64,000 nucleotides of DNA from Closterium sp. Naga37s-1. Its lineage: Eukaryota; Streptophyta; Zygnematophyceae; Desmidiales; Closteriaceae. Both the position numbers and the translations under genes were made by a program. This document shows positions 12,201-22,420 of the stretch, piece after piece. How positions within the stretch are numbered: position 1 is the stretch's first letter; each line of letters starts with the position of its first letter. Under the pieces are notes generated by a model. That model saw nothing but the letters and a program-made list of their open reading frames with translations, was not told the origin of the DNA and made no database searches. The stretch lies in the NCBI GenBank assembly GCA_947471745.1, contig CANJKZ010001044.1:248001-312000 (forward strand), given 5' to 3'.

Positions 12201-15163
12201 TAGGGGAAGAGGCGGTAGTAGGGGACCGACTCGTCAAACGTGACGTCCTGGGAGGACAGAACACGGCGAGAGGTGGGGTGGTAAAACTGCCACCCAGGCG
12301 CGTCAGGGGGGAACCCCAGGAAGACGCAAGGAGCAGCACGAGGGGATAGTTTGTCCGCAGACAGGTCGCGGACAAACGCCCGAGATCCCCAGACCCGGAA
12401 CGCCGACGCATCGCCAACCTTCCCCGTCCACAGCAAGGCTGGGGAGGTCTCCGGCCTGGAGACCCTGGGGTGGAGGTTGATCTGATGCGCCGCGTACCTC
12501 ACCGCAAACGGCCACAGAAAATGGGGGGCAGCCGCATGCATCATAGACGTATGAGCGACGTCCATGACCATGCCAATGCGGCGCTCAGCAATCCCATTTT
12601 GCTGCGGTGAGTCCGGAAGCGTGAAGGTCTGACGGATGCCCCGTGCACGACAGTAGGCACGCAGAAGGCCAGAGGAGAACTCTCCGCCTCTGTCCGAGTG
12701 CAGACGCAGAACAGGAAAGTCCGAGCCGAAGCTCTGCCTGAGCTGGAGACGAGCTGCGCGGATCCAGTCGATCAGCACCTCAGTGACATCACCCTTGCTG
12801 CGCAAGGGGAAGACTGTGGTGTAACGCGAGTAGTCGTCAACAACGAGCAGGAAGTAGCGCTCGTGACCCTGTCCACGGACGCGGGCTGGGCCCCACACGT
12901 CCATGTGAAGTGTCTGCAACGGGGCCTCTGTCGGAGGAAACTGGGAGGAGTGAGGGGCAGCACGCAGGCGCCCCTCGACACAGGGGACACAGGCAGGGCC
13001 AGGGCCCTGAGGAAGGGGAGGGAGGGACCGGGGGAGACCGGACACAAGAAGACGGGAGGCCATACCTCTGAGCCGAAGCAGAGAGGGGTGGCCAAGGCGG
13101 TGGTGCCAGAGGAGAGTCTCGTGAGACAGGAGACGACACGAACAGGGGGCAGACTCAGGACCAGACCTGGACGCCGCAGCAAACACCTGACCCGACGTAA
13201 CTACCCTACCAGACTCAGCAACTGGAGGAGACGCAGTGGTCAGAGTGTACAGGCTCGACCCCGGCTGACGGGTGAACGTAGCCAGGTGTCGGCCTGTGCC
13301 AGCCTCTGTACAGTGGGTCACTCTCTGACGTGCAGGAGTGAACTGGTGGACCCCCGCATCCTGTAGGTCAGCACCACTCACCAGGTTCGTAGAGAACGAG
13401 GGGAGGTAGAGACTAGACAGGGTGCCAGAGGGAGCCGCCGGACACGGGAGGACTGTGGAGAAGCGAGACAGGACAGGACCCCCAGAGGGGTCAGCCAGAG
13501 ACACTGCAACCGGTCGACTCAGCGGTGTGAGTGTGGTGCGGTCCCGAAAGAAGGAGCGAGACGCCCCAGAGTCAAGGGTGAAGGTGAGGGAGGCCGAAGC
13601 CGACGCAGGACCTGAGAGCGCAGACTCACCAGTACCTGAGGACGCAGACACACGAGCACCTAGAGCAGCAGCGTCGCAAGCACCTAGGGCAGCAGCCTCA
13701 CCAGGACCTAGAGCAGCAGTCTCAATGCCCGGATCGGGCGGGAAACACCGGTAACAGTCACCCTCATCACTAATAGACACAGCATACATGGCAGAGAGAA
13801 TAGCATCAAAGTCAAGATCATAGATGGCAACACCCGCCCTAGACAGCTCGCCCCAGCGAGGGATCTCGGAGGCCTCCGGGAACTGGTGACGCCACGCGTC
13901 CGTCAGGCGGCCAAAGCAGCGCTGGGTGGGGTGGGCACCCCCACACTGCTCACCCGCACGGTCGCCAGTGCGCAAAACGTAGGAGCACGGACCAAAACCC
14001 CCACCCCGCTGACGCGCAGTGTACCACTCACGAAGCTGCTGAGGGGACAGGGTGTCACGACCACGCTGCTGCTGCTGGCGCGAGCCACCACCGGAGCCAC
14101 TCCTCTGCGAAGACCCGCGACCAGCACCACCGCCACCCCCGCCGCCTCCGACGCCTCCGCCGCCTCCGCTACTGCCGCCGCCTCCGCCTCCGCCGCCGCC
14201 TCCACCTCCGCCACCTCCGCCACCTCCGCTCCCACCGCCACCGCCGCTGCCACCTCCACCTCCACTGCCGCCACCGACCCCTCCACCCCCACCTCCACTC
14301 CCACCGCCACCCCCACTCCCCCAACTGCCGCCACCTCCACCTCCACCGCCCCCGCTCGCTCCTCCAGCGCCCTTGCCCCCCTTGCCCTTGCCAGAGCGGC
14401 GTCTCCCGCTAGGGGCAGACGCCGCACCGACCGACTCAAGAACAAGGAGGTCGGCCGCAGCAGCAGAGGCAACAGAGGGCAGAAGGGGGGAGGGGGAACA
14501 CCCCTCAAAGATGGGGGTGCGCGGGTCACCACGAGAGGCCCCTACAGCGACTATGCTCTTCTCGGCCGCTAGGAGGGACTTCTCGAGGAGGTCAACAGTG
14601 AGAGTGGTGGGACAGACAGAGAGAAAGTGGTCCCTGACTACGCGAAGGGAGTCAGGAAGGCGAGTGACTATGTAGTAAAGAGTGATGTACATGGGGGGGG
14701 GGTTCCTGGCGCAGAAGTCAGGAGGGAGTGCAGCGCGGTAGCGAGTGTCACTAGTGCGGAGGTGCGTAATGAGGTCAGTGACTGTGGGAAAGGCAGCAAG
14801 GTCAGGAAAGAGGTACGGTAGCATGAGACGGCTCAGTGCAGCAGTGGCAGGGGAGGAGTAGCGCGCAACTACAGCGTCGTACAAGGTCTGAGCACTCTTG
14901 TACTGACTAAAGTGCGCACGCTCGGAGGTAGGGAGGTGGCGACGCACAGCAAGACGTGCAGCAGCGTCGCGCGTGGCCCACTGGGAGCGAACAGTGGCGT
15001 CAGCATCAGCAGCAGGGGCAGTGGAGGTGCCAGAGGTGAGGTCAAAGAGAGAGAGGCCGTCTGCCCTATCGCACTGTAAGAACAGCTGCAGATCATCCAC
15101 CCAGACCTCAAAGTCAATGGCCCTACCCTCAGCGTCAAAGGCGAGAACACTAGGGGTAGCCAT
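9203..15163 (-). CDS. Copia gag-pol polyprotein of element C
   Basis: Single open frame of 1,986 residues starting at the ATG nearest the leader. Domain order: gag (1 to about 330, ending in a long Gly/Ser tract); a Cys/His-rich segment (CGGAHPTQRC); aspartic protease (LDSGAS, about 527-532); GAG-pre-integrase (WHHRLGHPS); integrase core (MDVWGPAR; LHSDRGGEF; PQQNGIAERR); a 250-residue linker of GGAEP-type repeats; RT (DFSTAFLQGSL, with YVDD at about 1658); and RNase H (ADASWADD, about 1830; YVDNKAMLAL; TKHIALRYF). Catalytic residues of all four enzymes are present. It copies element RNA and integrates the cDNA. Two copies of a PQ(Q/E)LREW module (about 14040 and 11750) have no known role. 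Confidence 0.93.
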   Translation of the reverse strand: MATPSVLAFDAEGRAIDFEVWVDDLQLFLQCDRADGLSLFDLTSGTSTAPAADADATVRSQWATRDAAARLAVRRHLPTSERAHFSQYKSAQTLYDAVVARYSSPATAALSRLMLPYLFPDLAAFPTVTDLITHLRTSDTRYRAALPPDFCARNPPPMYITLYYIVTRLPDSLRVVRDHFLSVCPTTLTVDLLEKSLLAAEKSIVAVGASRGDPRTPIFEGCSPSPLLPSVASAAAADLLVLESVGAASAPSGRRRSGKGKGGKGAGGASGGGGGGGGGSWGSGGGGGSGGGGGGVGGGSGGGGGSGGGGGSGGGGGGGGGGGGGGGGGGSSGGGGGVGGGGGGGGAGRGSSQRSGSGGGSRQQQQRGRDTLSPQQLREWYTARQRGGGFGPCSYVLRTGDRAGEQCGGAHPTQRCFGRLTDAWRHQFPEASEIPRWGELSRAGVAIYDLDFDAILSAMYAVSISDEGDCYRCFPPDPGIETAALGPGEAAALGACDAAALGARVSASSGTGESALSGPASASASLTFTLDSGASRSFFRDRTTLTPLSRPVAVSLADPSGGPVLSRFSTVLPCPAAPSGTLSSLYLPSFSTNLVSGADLQDAGVHQFTPARQRVTHCTEAGTGRHLATFTRQPGSSLYTLTTASPPVAESGRVVTSGQVFAAASRSGPESAPCSCRLLSHETLLWHHRLGHPSLLRLRGMASRLLVSGLPRSLPPLPQGPGPACVPCVEGRLRAAPHSSQFPPTEAPLQTLHMDVWGPARVRGQGHERYFLLVVDDYSRYTTVFPLRSKGDVTEVLIDWIRAARLQLRQSFGSDFPVLRLHSDRGGEFSSGLLRAYCRARGIRQTFTLPDSPQQNGIAERRIGMVMDVAHTSMMHAAAPHFLWPFAVRYAAHQINLHPRVSRPETSPALLWTGKVGDASAFRVWGSRAFVRDLSADKLSPRAAPCVFLGFPPDAPGWQFYHPTSRRVLSSQDVTFDESVPYYRLFPYRTPSLPPPPLFLVPGPPQVDPLPPQGPAPSGVSQVDAVEPVEVTGDSGAAEGAEAGGAVPGGAEPRGAGPGGATSGGAAPGGAEPGGAEPGGAEPGGAEPGGAEPGGAQPRGATSGGAEPRGATPGGAEPRGAPPGGSPSASSRREPLSPQELREWFARRWRRAAGAGGPSAAEGAAVAGPGGARPGCTGAGAAEGVGAETTAGSPTGGAPGAAGGSGATGGAAGAGAPAEGSGAVPAASSVAARPRPYFVPLLQQVLGLPPSTGPPPPLECPQPVSSQLQLQPTSPLPAPSPYTGPTGGLAERREPASRPASPVRAARTSGRGSRQRPPPVPGTHRMSLRPSTAPLRAPLPSPPESSLPALADPESDSLRAASPTVTRLLATVVTDPSFESTAASALVTELVDFAARCRLDYAASLVAESESVCPPSVGGECALGTDVLEDRQEEFQCLAAASPHLVSVLLTPEGDPDALDIPTPRSYAEAIEGPYSSQWQAAMDAEMASWKSTSTYVDAVPPPGANIVSGMWIFRVKRPPGSPPVFKARYVARGFSQRQGVDYFQTFSPTPKMTTLRVLLHVAAHRNYELHSLDFSTAFLQGSLHEEIWLRRPPGFTGSFPSGTQWSLRRPVYGLRQAPREWHDTLRTTLAALGFAPSTADPSLFLRTDTSLPPFYILVYVDDLVFATADTAGLAYVKSELQKRHTCTDLGELRSYLGLQITRDRARRTITLTQSHMVQQVLQRFGFTYSSPQATPLSTRHSLSALPSDESVESSGPYPELVGCLMYLMTCTRPDLAYPLSILARYVAPGRHRPEHMAAAKRVLRYLCSTSGMGLVLGGRSPVVLTGHADASWADDQATQRSSQGYTFSLGSGSVSWRATRSSSVLGSSCEAEIYAGAMAAQELRWLTYLLTDLGEPPRSPPVLYVDNKAMLALCREQRLEHRTKHIALRYFLARELQQRGQLRLAYVASEANTADVFTKALPPCDHQRFCTQLGLVPVLPHLLSS

Positions 15164-15224
15164 GACCCTAGACGACTAGCAGCGCAAACAGTAGGGTGAG
15201 GACAGTGCAGTGAAAAGGCGCTGT

Positions 15225-16195
15225 GCTCACCAGACTGGGCAGGTCGGGCGGCCCTGAAGGAAGGCGGCGCGGCGGCTCGGCGGCTCAGCTGCTGGGCGGC
15301 CCGGCGGCTCGGCGGCCCCGCTGCTGGGCGGCTCGGCTGCTGGGCGGCTCGGCTGCTGGGCGGCGCGGCCGCTGGGCGGCTCTGCTGCTGGGCGGCTCGG
15401 CTGCTGGGCGGCTCGGCTGCTGGGCGGCTCGGCGGCTCGGCTGCTGGGCGGCTCGGCTGCTGGGCGGCTCGGCGGCTCGGCTGCTGGGCGGCTCGGCTGT
15501 GCTGCTGCAGGGCGGCACGGCTGGGCAGCAGGTGACGGGGCCGCAGGTAAGGGCGGCGGGGCCGCTGGTAAGGGCGGCGTGGCCGCGGGTAGGGTGGCGG
15601 GGCCGCAGATAGGGTGGCGGGGCCGCAGCAGAGGGCGGCGGGGCCGCAGGTAAGGTGGCGGGGCCGCAGGTAAGGTGGCGGGGCCGCAGCAGAGGGCGGC
15701 GGGGCCGCAGGTAAGGGCGGGGCCGCAGGTAAGGTGGCGGGGCCGCAGCAGAGGGCGGCGGGGCCGCAGGTAAGGGCGGGGCCGCAGGTAAGGTGGCGGG
15801 GCCGCAGGTAAGGTGGCGGGGCCGCTAGGTAGGGCGGCGGGGCCGCGCGATGGGGCGGCGGGGCCGCGAGGAAGGGCGGCGGTGCCGCTAGGTAGGGCGG
15901 CGGGGCCGTTAGGTAGGGCGGCGGGGCCGCGCGATGGGGCGGCGGGGCCGCGATGGGGCGGCGGGGCCGCTAGGTAGGGCGGCGGGGCCGCGCAATGGGG
16001 CGGCGAGGCCGCGAGGTAGGGCGGCGGGGCCGCTAGGTAGGGCGGCGGGGCCGCTAGGAGAGAGGCGGCGGGGCCGCGAAGACGGGCGGCGGGGCCGCGG
16101 AGACGGGTGGCGGGGCCGCAGTGAAGGGCCGCTAGGGCGGCTCGACGAAGTGAGGGCCCGGAGCGCGACTCGGGCTGAGCGCGCTTCGGGCAGGA
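15225..16195 (-). repeat. GC-rich tandem-repeat leader of element C
   Basis: Two blocks of short GC-rich tandem units, one built on CTGCTGGGCGGCTCGG (15.28-15.5 kb) and one on GGCGGCGGGGCCGC (15.53-16.13 kb), between the 5' LTR and gag. All frames read through, giving artificial Pro/Ala/Arg-rich ORFs. An A-run follows at about 16195-16211. The leader of a retroelement usually carries packaging and dimer signals; whether these repeats do so is unknown. Confidence 0.75.
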
Positions 16196-16265
16196 AAAAA
16201 AAAAAAAAAAAATCGATGTGGTGGGCCCTAAGCACAGTTCCCAAGGGGGAACCTGCTCGATACCA

Positions 16266-16397
16266 TGAGAAGATTTGAACAAGAATGGGTGAACTATGAA
16301 ATGAAGTGAGTACAAATATGAAACCCTAATTGGTTGTACCCCCTATGGGATACCCCACTATAGCCTACACAACAGCATAAGCTACAATGTTCTGACA
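16266..16397 (-). repeat. 5' LTR of copia element C
   Basis: Same 132-bp sequence as 8859-8990. The primer-binding-like site lies just inside it (16253-16265, minus strand). Confidence 0.93.
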
Positions 16398-16747
<350 letters not shown>

Positions 16748-19270
16748 AAAGAGAGAGTTCAATAAACTACGGTTTCGAGAAAAAAATGTGTATGTATCAA
16801 ATCGGGCTGCAACAATTCGAAAGAGAGGAACACAAACCCTAAGCTAGATTGTCTTATTTCAACAGAGAGGAAAGGAGAGAGGCAAACGGACGACAGAAAG
16901 AGATGGAAGCCGGAGAGAAGGACAAGGGCGAGAGACTAACATTTCGTCCTGAAATCTACACACTATAGAGAAATCATATGTGAAACTTTGGCTCAAACAT
17001 GAGAAAACGACTAGCCACGAGGTGGTTTCGCCAAGATCTATATATCTTCCTAAAGAACTAATACTACTCTAGTAATTAAACGGCTCACCTACGAAGCTGA
17101 GTTGCGGGAGGACACCAGGAGCAGCAGCGGGAAGAAAAAGAGCTCTTGCTGGAAGACACGAGCGAACAAAAGGAAAAAACGAAACCCTAGGAAGTTAACA
17201 ACTGTGTCGCAATTTTAGCGGTCCTAGTTAAACAACGGAACAACAAATTGTATCTGTTTAGCACAGCGGTCTTCGAGGAGTTTCATGAGGGAAAGGTTTT
17301 CGATTCGCGGTGTGCGCGTTGCTCGAGTTAGAGAATTTGTTGGTCAATGATCTTAGAGCAGAAATTTTACCTACACTATTTTTTATATATTGACATCATA
17401 AAAAACTGAATGTTGTTTTAATTTGTAGTGCTAACATACTGAGGGTACGCGTTTTTTTAAGGCACAACACTTGCTATACGGAGGTTTAAAGAAAATGTGA
17501 GGAAACCGTAGAAATTCTACGGGTACAATATTAATGCCTACTATGGTACATATCTTAGTAAACAATAAAGAAATTTTTATCAATCCAAAATGCTCCGCAA
17601 CCCTAAGACGGTTTCGTCGCCTCTTGTTTTTTTTTTTTTTTTTTACCCTGAAGGCATATTTTCCAAAAAATACAGCACCCTGATTGGTCAGTGTTGGAAA
17701 ATTATATAGTCTGATTGTTGAGGGTCGAGAAGTCAGGATCAAAGTGGTAACGCGCTGTGCATTGCCGAAACTAAACCTCGATTGTGGGTGCATAGGGACG
17801 AAAGTTCGTTGAAACTTCGTAAAAAGTATCCTGGAAACTCGCAGTACGATCTCGATGGTGAGGGGTTTACACATTTGGGGGGTACAATTACGAAGTTTAT
17901 TGGAACCTTCACCTCGATAATGTCTCATTCGAGGTCGCTCACGCCCTGGCTATACTGCAATCAATCCGAAGGCGGGGTTATCGAAAGAAAATTTTGGAAA
18001 AACTTCCTTTCGATAAGGTCAAAGTCGGGGACTATAGAATCGATAATTTGTTAAGTCAGGGTCCATTAAACAGGCTAGTCTGTTACACTATGATGTTACA
18101 CTACTCAAAATCAGGGATATGAAATCTATTACTATGATAGAATCAGGGTTGAGAACTTAAATCACCCTTAAAGTGGAAGGCCTGAAATCACCCTTAAACC
18201 AGGGAAATTTCCTTGATAAAAACAGCACTTAGTGCAATTCTCTCTATCTCGTTCCATTGCACCCGTAACATCTTGCTACATGTGAATATCAGCAATCTTA
18301 TTCACTTGATGCCTCGAAATCGTTGTTGCGTTCGGTTCCATTGGCACAGCGAAGCCAGAAATCGTCTTGAATCGAGTACGAACAAGGTAACAGATTTGTT
18401 GTCGCACGTTTTTCCCAGCCTTGCACGAAATCACTGATGCCGAATTCGTTCGCATACTCGCTGCTGCGCACTGCACTAACCGTTTCCGCGACATCCCGAG
18501 GAACACCAACAGCCTTTTCCAAGCCAAGATCGAGATTGAAGCCGAGAGGGAAAAGCAACCTCTGCTGCTTCTCCCTCGTCAATTCTTCTCTACGTCCTTG
18601 ACTTCACCGATAGGCGACAGGCACGGAAATACTGACGAGCTCTTGTTTGCTGCGATTCGTCCCACTAACTTGCAGATTGTCGGGTAGAATGCGACACGGC
18701 TAATGCATGTCGTTGACTCACGAACTGCTTCTAACCGCGAAGCTCCCTTTATTCAAAGGAAGGTAGTACTGAGACGAGTAGGGACATGAGAATCGAACCG
18801 GGCGAGAGAAAACGAGTGCGATTCGGAATCCAGGGACGACGCTGATCCGGTGTGGTAGTTAGTTCCAGCAAACGCGAATTTCGTTACATGGATCATGGCA
18901 TCATGTCGGCAGGTCGAGTCGCTCTAGAGAGGTTGAGAGAAATCCAGCCTCGGTATGCTTCAGCGACGCGCATGATCTTACGCATCATATGAACCGCGCT
19001 ACAGCCAGCAATGAGATCCTTCGTCACGATGGGTAACGATGGCTCTGAATCATTGCCACAGCCACAACATGGGCATCCAAGCGTGCGAGCAGCGATTGCG
19101 ACGCACTTCCCGTCGCATCATTCGTCGCCTCGCATGATTCCACGACACCTCGCCTCCTCCAGTGATAGCGTCGCCTTGCGCTAGTGGAACTTCCTCCACG
19201 CCACGTATTCGTCGAGTCGCGGGACACCTCTCTTAACTACCTCTCTCCACAGCCGTGCAGCGGTGCACAC
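16748..19270. other. Intergenic region upstream of the secreted-protein gene, no gene supported
   Basis: I see no convincing coding exon on either strand. It holds a T-run at about 17627-17644, a near-perfect palindrome at 17506-17522 (arm CCGTAGAA) and two direct copies of AATCACCCTTAAA at 18160-18200. A tRNA-like GGTTCGATTC on the minus strand near 18795 does not fold. Minus-strand open frames at 18.28-18.58 kb do not resemble a known family but could be an exon of an unrecognised gene. Confidence 0.45.
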
Positions 19271-19283
19271 CTCTTCCTGCGCC

Positions 19284-19290
19284 TATAAAG
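19284..19290 (+). promoter_or_regulatory. TATA box of the secreted-protein gene
   Basis: TATAAAG in a GC-rich setting, about 225 bases before the chosen ATG. Transcription would start near 19315, leaving a leader of about 200 bases. That leader contains upstream ATGs, or lies just after them, depending on the exact start. Confidence 0.5.
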
Positions 19291-19511
19291 CCGGCGCCAT
19301 GTGCAGCCATGGACTCATCAGCTCCAATCCGCCATTCTTTTCAGTCTTCCATCCGCCTCTCTTCTCACTCTCCCCTTCAAGAACCCGTTTGCAGCAGCCT
19401 TCCAGCTCTCTCCAGCTGCTTTGCAAGCCCCATTCCAACTCAACTCAGCAACCCAAATCTGCGCAAGCCGAGTTCTAAGGCAACTCAGCAGTCACTTGTG
19501 TGCCTTCCCTC

Positions 19512-21985
19512 ATGGCGAAGGCTGGGATGCGCGTGCTCGTGCTGGCAGCGCTGGCAGTGGGGCTGCTGGCGGCGGCAGTGAGTGGAGCGCGGGACGCCAT
19601 GAAGGTAGCCAGGGGCCTGGTCCCAGAGGAGGGTGGGGACGGTGCTGCGCCTGGCGGGGTGGGCGCGGGGCAGCAGAGGAAGGGCGCGCGCATTCTGGCG
19701 GCTGAGACCTTCGCTCACCACGCCCCTCTGCCCGACTACCTCGACCACATCCCCCGCCGCCAGGCCCTCGCCACCAGTACGCAACACAACGCTGCTCCCT
19801 CCTCTCCCTCTCGTCGCTGCCTTGCTTCCTTAGCTCTGCTGATCCTTTCTTATCACAGCCCGTTCCTGCTCTCCTTACCTCTCATTTCTCTGCTCCCCTT
19901 ACCTCTCACTTCTCTCTGCTCCCCTTACCTCGCATTTCTCTGCTCCCCTTACCTCTCACTTCTCTCTGCTCCCCTTACCTCTCGTGTCTCTGCTCTCCTT
20001 AGCTTTCATTTTTCTGCTCACCTTGCTCCTCTTGGCCCTTGATTCTCTGCTCCCTTTACCCCTCATTTCTCTTCTCCCTTTACCCCTCATTTCTCTGCTC
20101 CCTTTACCCCTCATTTCCCTGCTCCCTTTACCTCTCATTTCTCTGCTCCCCTTACCTCTCACTTCTCTCTGCTCCCCTTACCTCTCGTGTCTCTGCTCTC
20201 CTTAGCTTTCATTTTTCTGCTCACCTTGCTCCTCTTGGCCCTTGATTCTCTGCTCCCTTTACCCCTCATTTCTCTGCTCCCTTTACCCCTCATTTCTCTG
20301 CTCTCTTTACCCCTCATTTCTCTGCTCCCTTTTCCCCTCATTTCTCTTCTCCTTTTTCCCCTCATTTCTCTGCTCCCTTTACCCCTCATTTCTCTGCTCC
20401 CTTTATCCCTCATTTCTCTGCTCCCTTTACCCCTCATTTCTCTGCTCCCTTTACCCCTCATTATTCTGCTCCCTTTACCCCTCATTTCTCTGCTCCCTTT
20501 ATCCCTCATTTCTCTGCTCCCTTTACCCCTCATTTCTCTACTCCCTTTTCCCCTCATTTCTCTGCTCCCCTTTCCCCTCATTTCTCTGCTCCCTTTACCC
20601 CTCATTTCTCTGCTCCCTTTTCCCCTCATTTCTCTTCTCCCTTTTCCCCTCATTTCTCTGCTCCCTTTACCCCTCATTTCTCTGCTCCCTCTATCCCTCA
20701 TTTCTCTGCTCCCTTTACCCCTCATTTCTCTGCTCCCTTTACCCCTCATTATTCTGCTGCCTTTACCCCTCATTTCTCTGCTCCCTTTATCCCTCATTTC
20801 TCTGCTCCCTTTTGCCCCTCATTTCTCTACTCCCTTTTCCCCTCATTTCTCTGCTCCCCTTTCCCCTCATTTCTCTGCTCCCTTTACCCCTCATTTCTCT
20901 GCTCCCTTTTCCCCTCATTTCTCTTCTCCCTTTTCCCCTCATTTCTCTGCTCCCTTTTACCCTCATTTCTCTGCTCCCTTTTCCCCTCATTTCTCTGCTC
21001 CCTTTACCCCTCATTTCTCTGCTCCCTTTATCCCTCATTTCTCTGCTCCCTTTATCCCTCATTTCTCTGCTCCCTTTCCCCCTCATTTCTCTGCTCCCTT
21101 TCCCCCTCATTTCTCTGCTCCCTTCACCTCTGATTTCTCTGTTCCCCTTGCCTCTCATTTCTCTGCTCTCCCTGGCTTTTAACTGCTACCTTAACCTTTC
21201 ATTTCTCTGCTCTCCTTGGCCCCCAATTATCTAATCACCTTGCCTCTCATTCCGCTGCTCCCCATGGCTCGCATTTCTCTCATGGGGATGCATAGTGATA
21301 GCTCTGTCTATTCGTCCTCCCTCCCCCCCCCCCTTCCCCCCAAGCCCCACCTACTCTCCAGCATGTGGGCGCACGACGGTGACAATCCTCCCGGCATGCC
21401 TGACCCCACTCACCACTTCCCCTGTCCCTTCTGCCCCTCCCACCTCCCAGCATGCGGCCGCACAACAGTGACGATCCGCTCGCAGTACCTGGGGCCGTAC
21501 GACCTGCACTCACTTCTGCCCCTCCCTCCCCTTATCTCCCTCCCCCTTTTCCCCTGCACCTCCCAGCATGCGGGCGCACGACAGTGACGATCCGGTCGCA
21601 GTACCTGGGGCCGTACGACCTGCACAACGACATCTACAACATGACATTCTACAACGGCTGCGCCTACAACGTCACCAGCCCGTTGCGCGTGTGGCAGTGC
21701 TTCAACTTCTACAACATATGGGAGGGCGTCCTCGACAATCCCGCGCCCAACCCCACGCAGTACCAGACAGGCGACATTTTCGTGCAGACGCTGCCGGGGT
21801 ACTGTGAGATGCGCATGAACCGCGGTGCTAACGGCAAGTTGCAGATGCTCCCCGGGGAGACGGTGAACATTGTGTATGCGCACACGTGGGACTTCCGGCC
21901 CTGCGTGCAGGAGCTGCGCTTCGGCAACGGCAACAGCTACTCAATGACCAACACCACCGAGTGCCAGCTCGCCAAGGTCATCTAG
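19512..21985 (+). CDS. Secreted protein of unknown family, two exons
   Basis: Exon 1 is 19512-19776 and exon 2 is 21567-21985 (GT...AG, phase 1), giving about 227 residues. I chose the ATG at 19512 because it begins a clear signal peptide: MAKAGMR, then a hydrophobic stretch to about residue 26, with likely cleavage after AVSGA. The mature part has a Gly-rich linker and a domain encoded by exon 2 with six cysteines (in TCGRTT, NGCAYN, WQCFN, GYCEM, RPCVQE, TECQL) and three N-glycosylation sites (NMTF, NVTS, NTTE). That suggests a disulfide-bonded extracellular protein. I do not recognise the family. The single intron is almost wholly a 24-bp pyrimidine-rich minisatellite. The start of exon 2 is present two more times just upstream. 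It converges on the DUF2064-type gene. Confidence 0.72.
19860..21195 (+). repeat. 24-bp pyrimidine-rich minisatellite filling the intron
   Basis: About 55 imperfect copies of a 24-bp unit (core TTCTCTGCTCCCTTTACC). Because 24 is a multiple of three, two of the plus frames stay open as Leu/Pro/Ser repeats. Those ORFs are artefacts: the array lies wholly inside the intron of the secreted-protein gene, on the C+T-rich strand. Confidence 0.93.
21361..21388 (+). pseudogene. Decayed copy of the start of exon 2 (secreted-protein gene)
   Basis: GCATGTGGGCGCACGACGGT and the next eight bases resemble the first 28 bases of exon 2 (21567 on). The preceding AG has become CCAGC-type sequence, and similarity stops quickly. 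Confidence 0.6.
21451..21510 (+). pseudogene. Partial copy of exon 2 with intact splice acceptor
   Basis: About 60 bases nearly identical to the first 60 bases of exon 2, preceded by the same CACCTCCCAG acceptor. Similarity ends abruptly after GACCTGCAC, where intron sequence resumes. Splicing into it would lose the rest of the domain unless transcription reads on into the real exon. Confidence 0.8.
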
Positions 21986-22108
21986 ACTAGGCCGCTGGTA
22001 CCGTATCGTGAAATGTTTGTTATTATTGTTTCATGTGGTGTAGCAGAATGAGATGAAGAGGTGTACCGGTAGTTGGTGGAGGGAGGAGGCGGGAAAAGTG
22101 GTTAAGGC

Positions 22109-22114
22109 AATAAA
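22109..22114 (+). terminator. Polyadenylation signal
   Basis: AATAAA 124 bases after the stop codon of the secreted-protein gene, followed by TGTAATG at about 22124. It is a plausible 3' end before the convergent gene, whose stop is at 22421. Confidence 0.5.
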
Positions 22115-22420
22115 AATGCATGTAATGTTCATTACATGTATCATTCACCAATGTTTTTCTCTGACTCTATCCTCATCCGTGGAGCTTTCAAATTAGGAGA
22201 GGCGAAGGTGAGGTGGTGTGGTGTGTAAGGAAACAAACAACCTTCCTTACTTCGCGTCTGTTGAGATACATAAGTACAACGCTGCAGCGTGGTGCTCGGG
22301 GGGACTGGAGCTTTGACACAAGGCAAGGCACCCTTTTTAATGTGCCGACGAATAGATTTGCCACTGCATCTTGCCGGCTAGGTGCCTGGCAGTATCGATA
22401 CCAAGACACACAAGGCAACA

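Larger units (their letters stand above)
8859..16397 (-). mobile_element. Intact copia element C (young)
   Basis: Complete minus-strand Ty1/copia element of 7,539 bp. It is flanked by 132-bp LTRs (8859-8990 and 16266-16397) that read as identical, and by the 5-bp target-site duplication AACGA (8854-8858 and 16398-16402). Inside are a primer-binding-like TGGTATCGAGCAGG, a GC-rich tandem-repeat leader of about 1.1 kb, one uninterrupted 1,986-residue polyprotein and a polypurine tract (CTATGGGGGTG on the minus strand). Identical LTRs and the intact frame point to recent transposition. Confidence 0.93.

Noticed and set aside
14052..14675. Proline-rich plus-strand frame
   Set aside because: Shadow of the Gly/Ser tract in the gag of element C.
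15223..16315. Pro/Ala-rich frame of 362 residues on the minus strand
   Set aside because: GC-rich leader repeats of element C; no start context or known domain.
18780..18850. tRNA-like GGTTCGATTC box and an anticodon-like segment on the minus strand
   Set aside because: The T-arm does not pair and no D-arm is found, so it is not a tRNA; at most a decayed tRNA-derived repeat.
20159..21234. Long Leu/Pro/Ser and Arg/Gly/Met frames
   Set aside because: Products of the 24-bp intron minisatellite.
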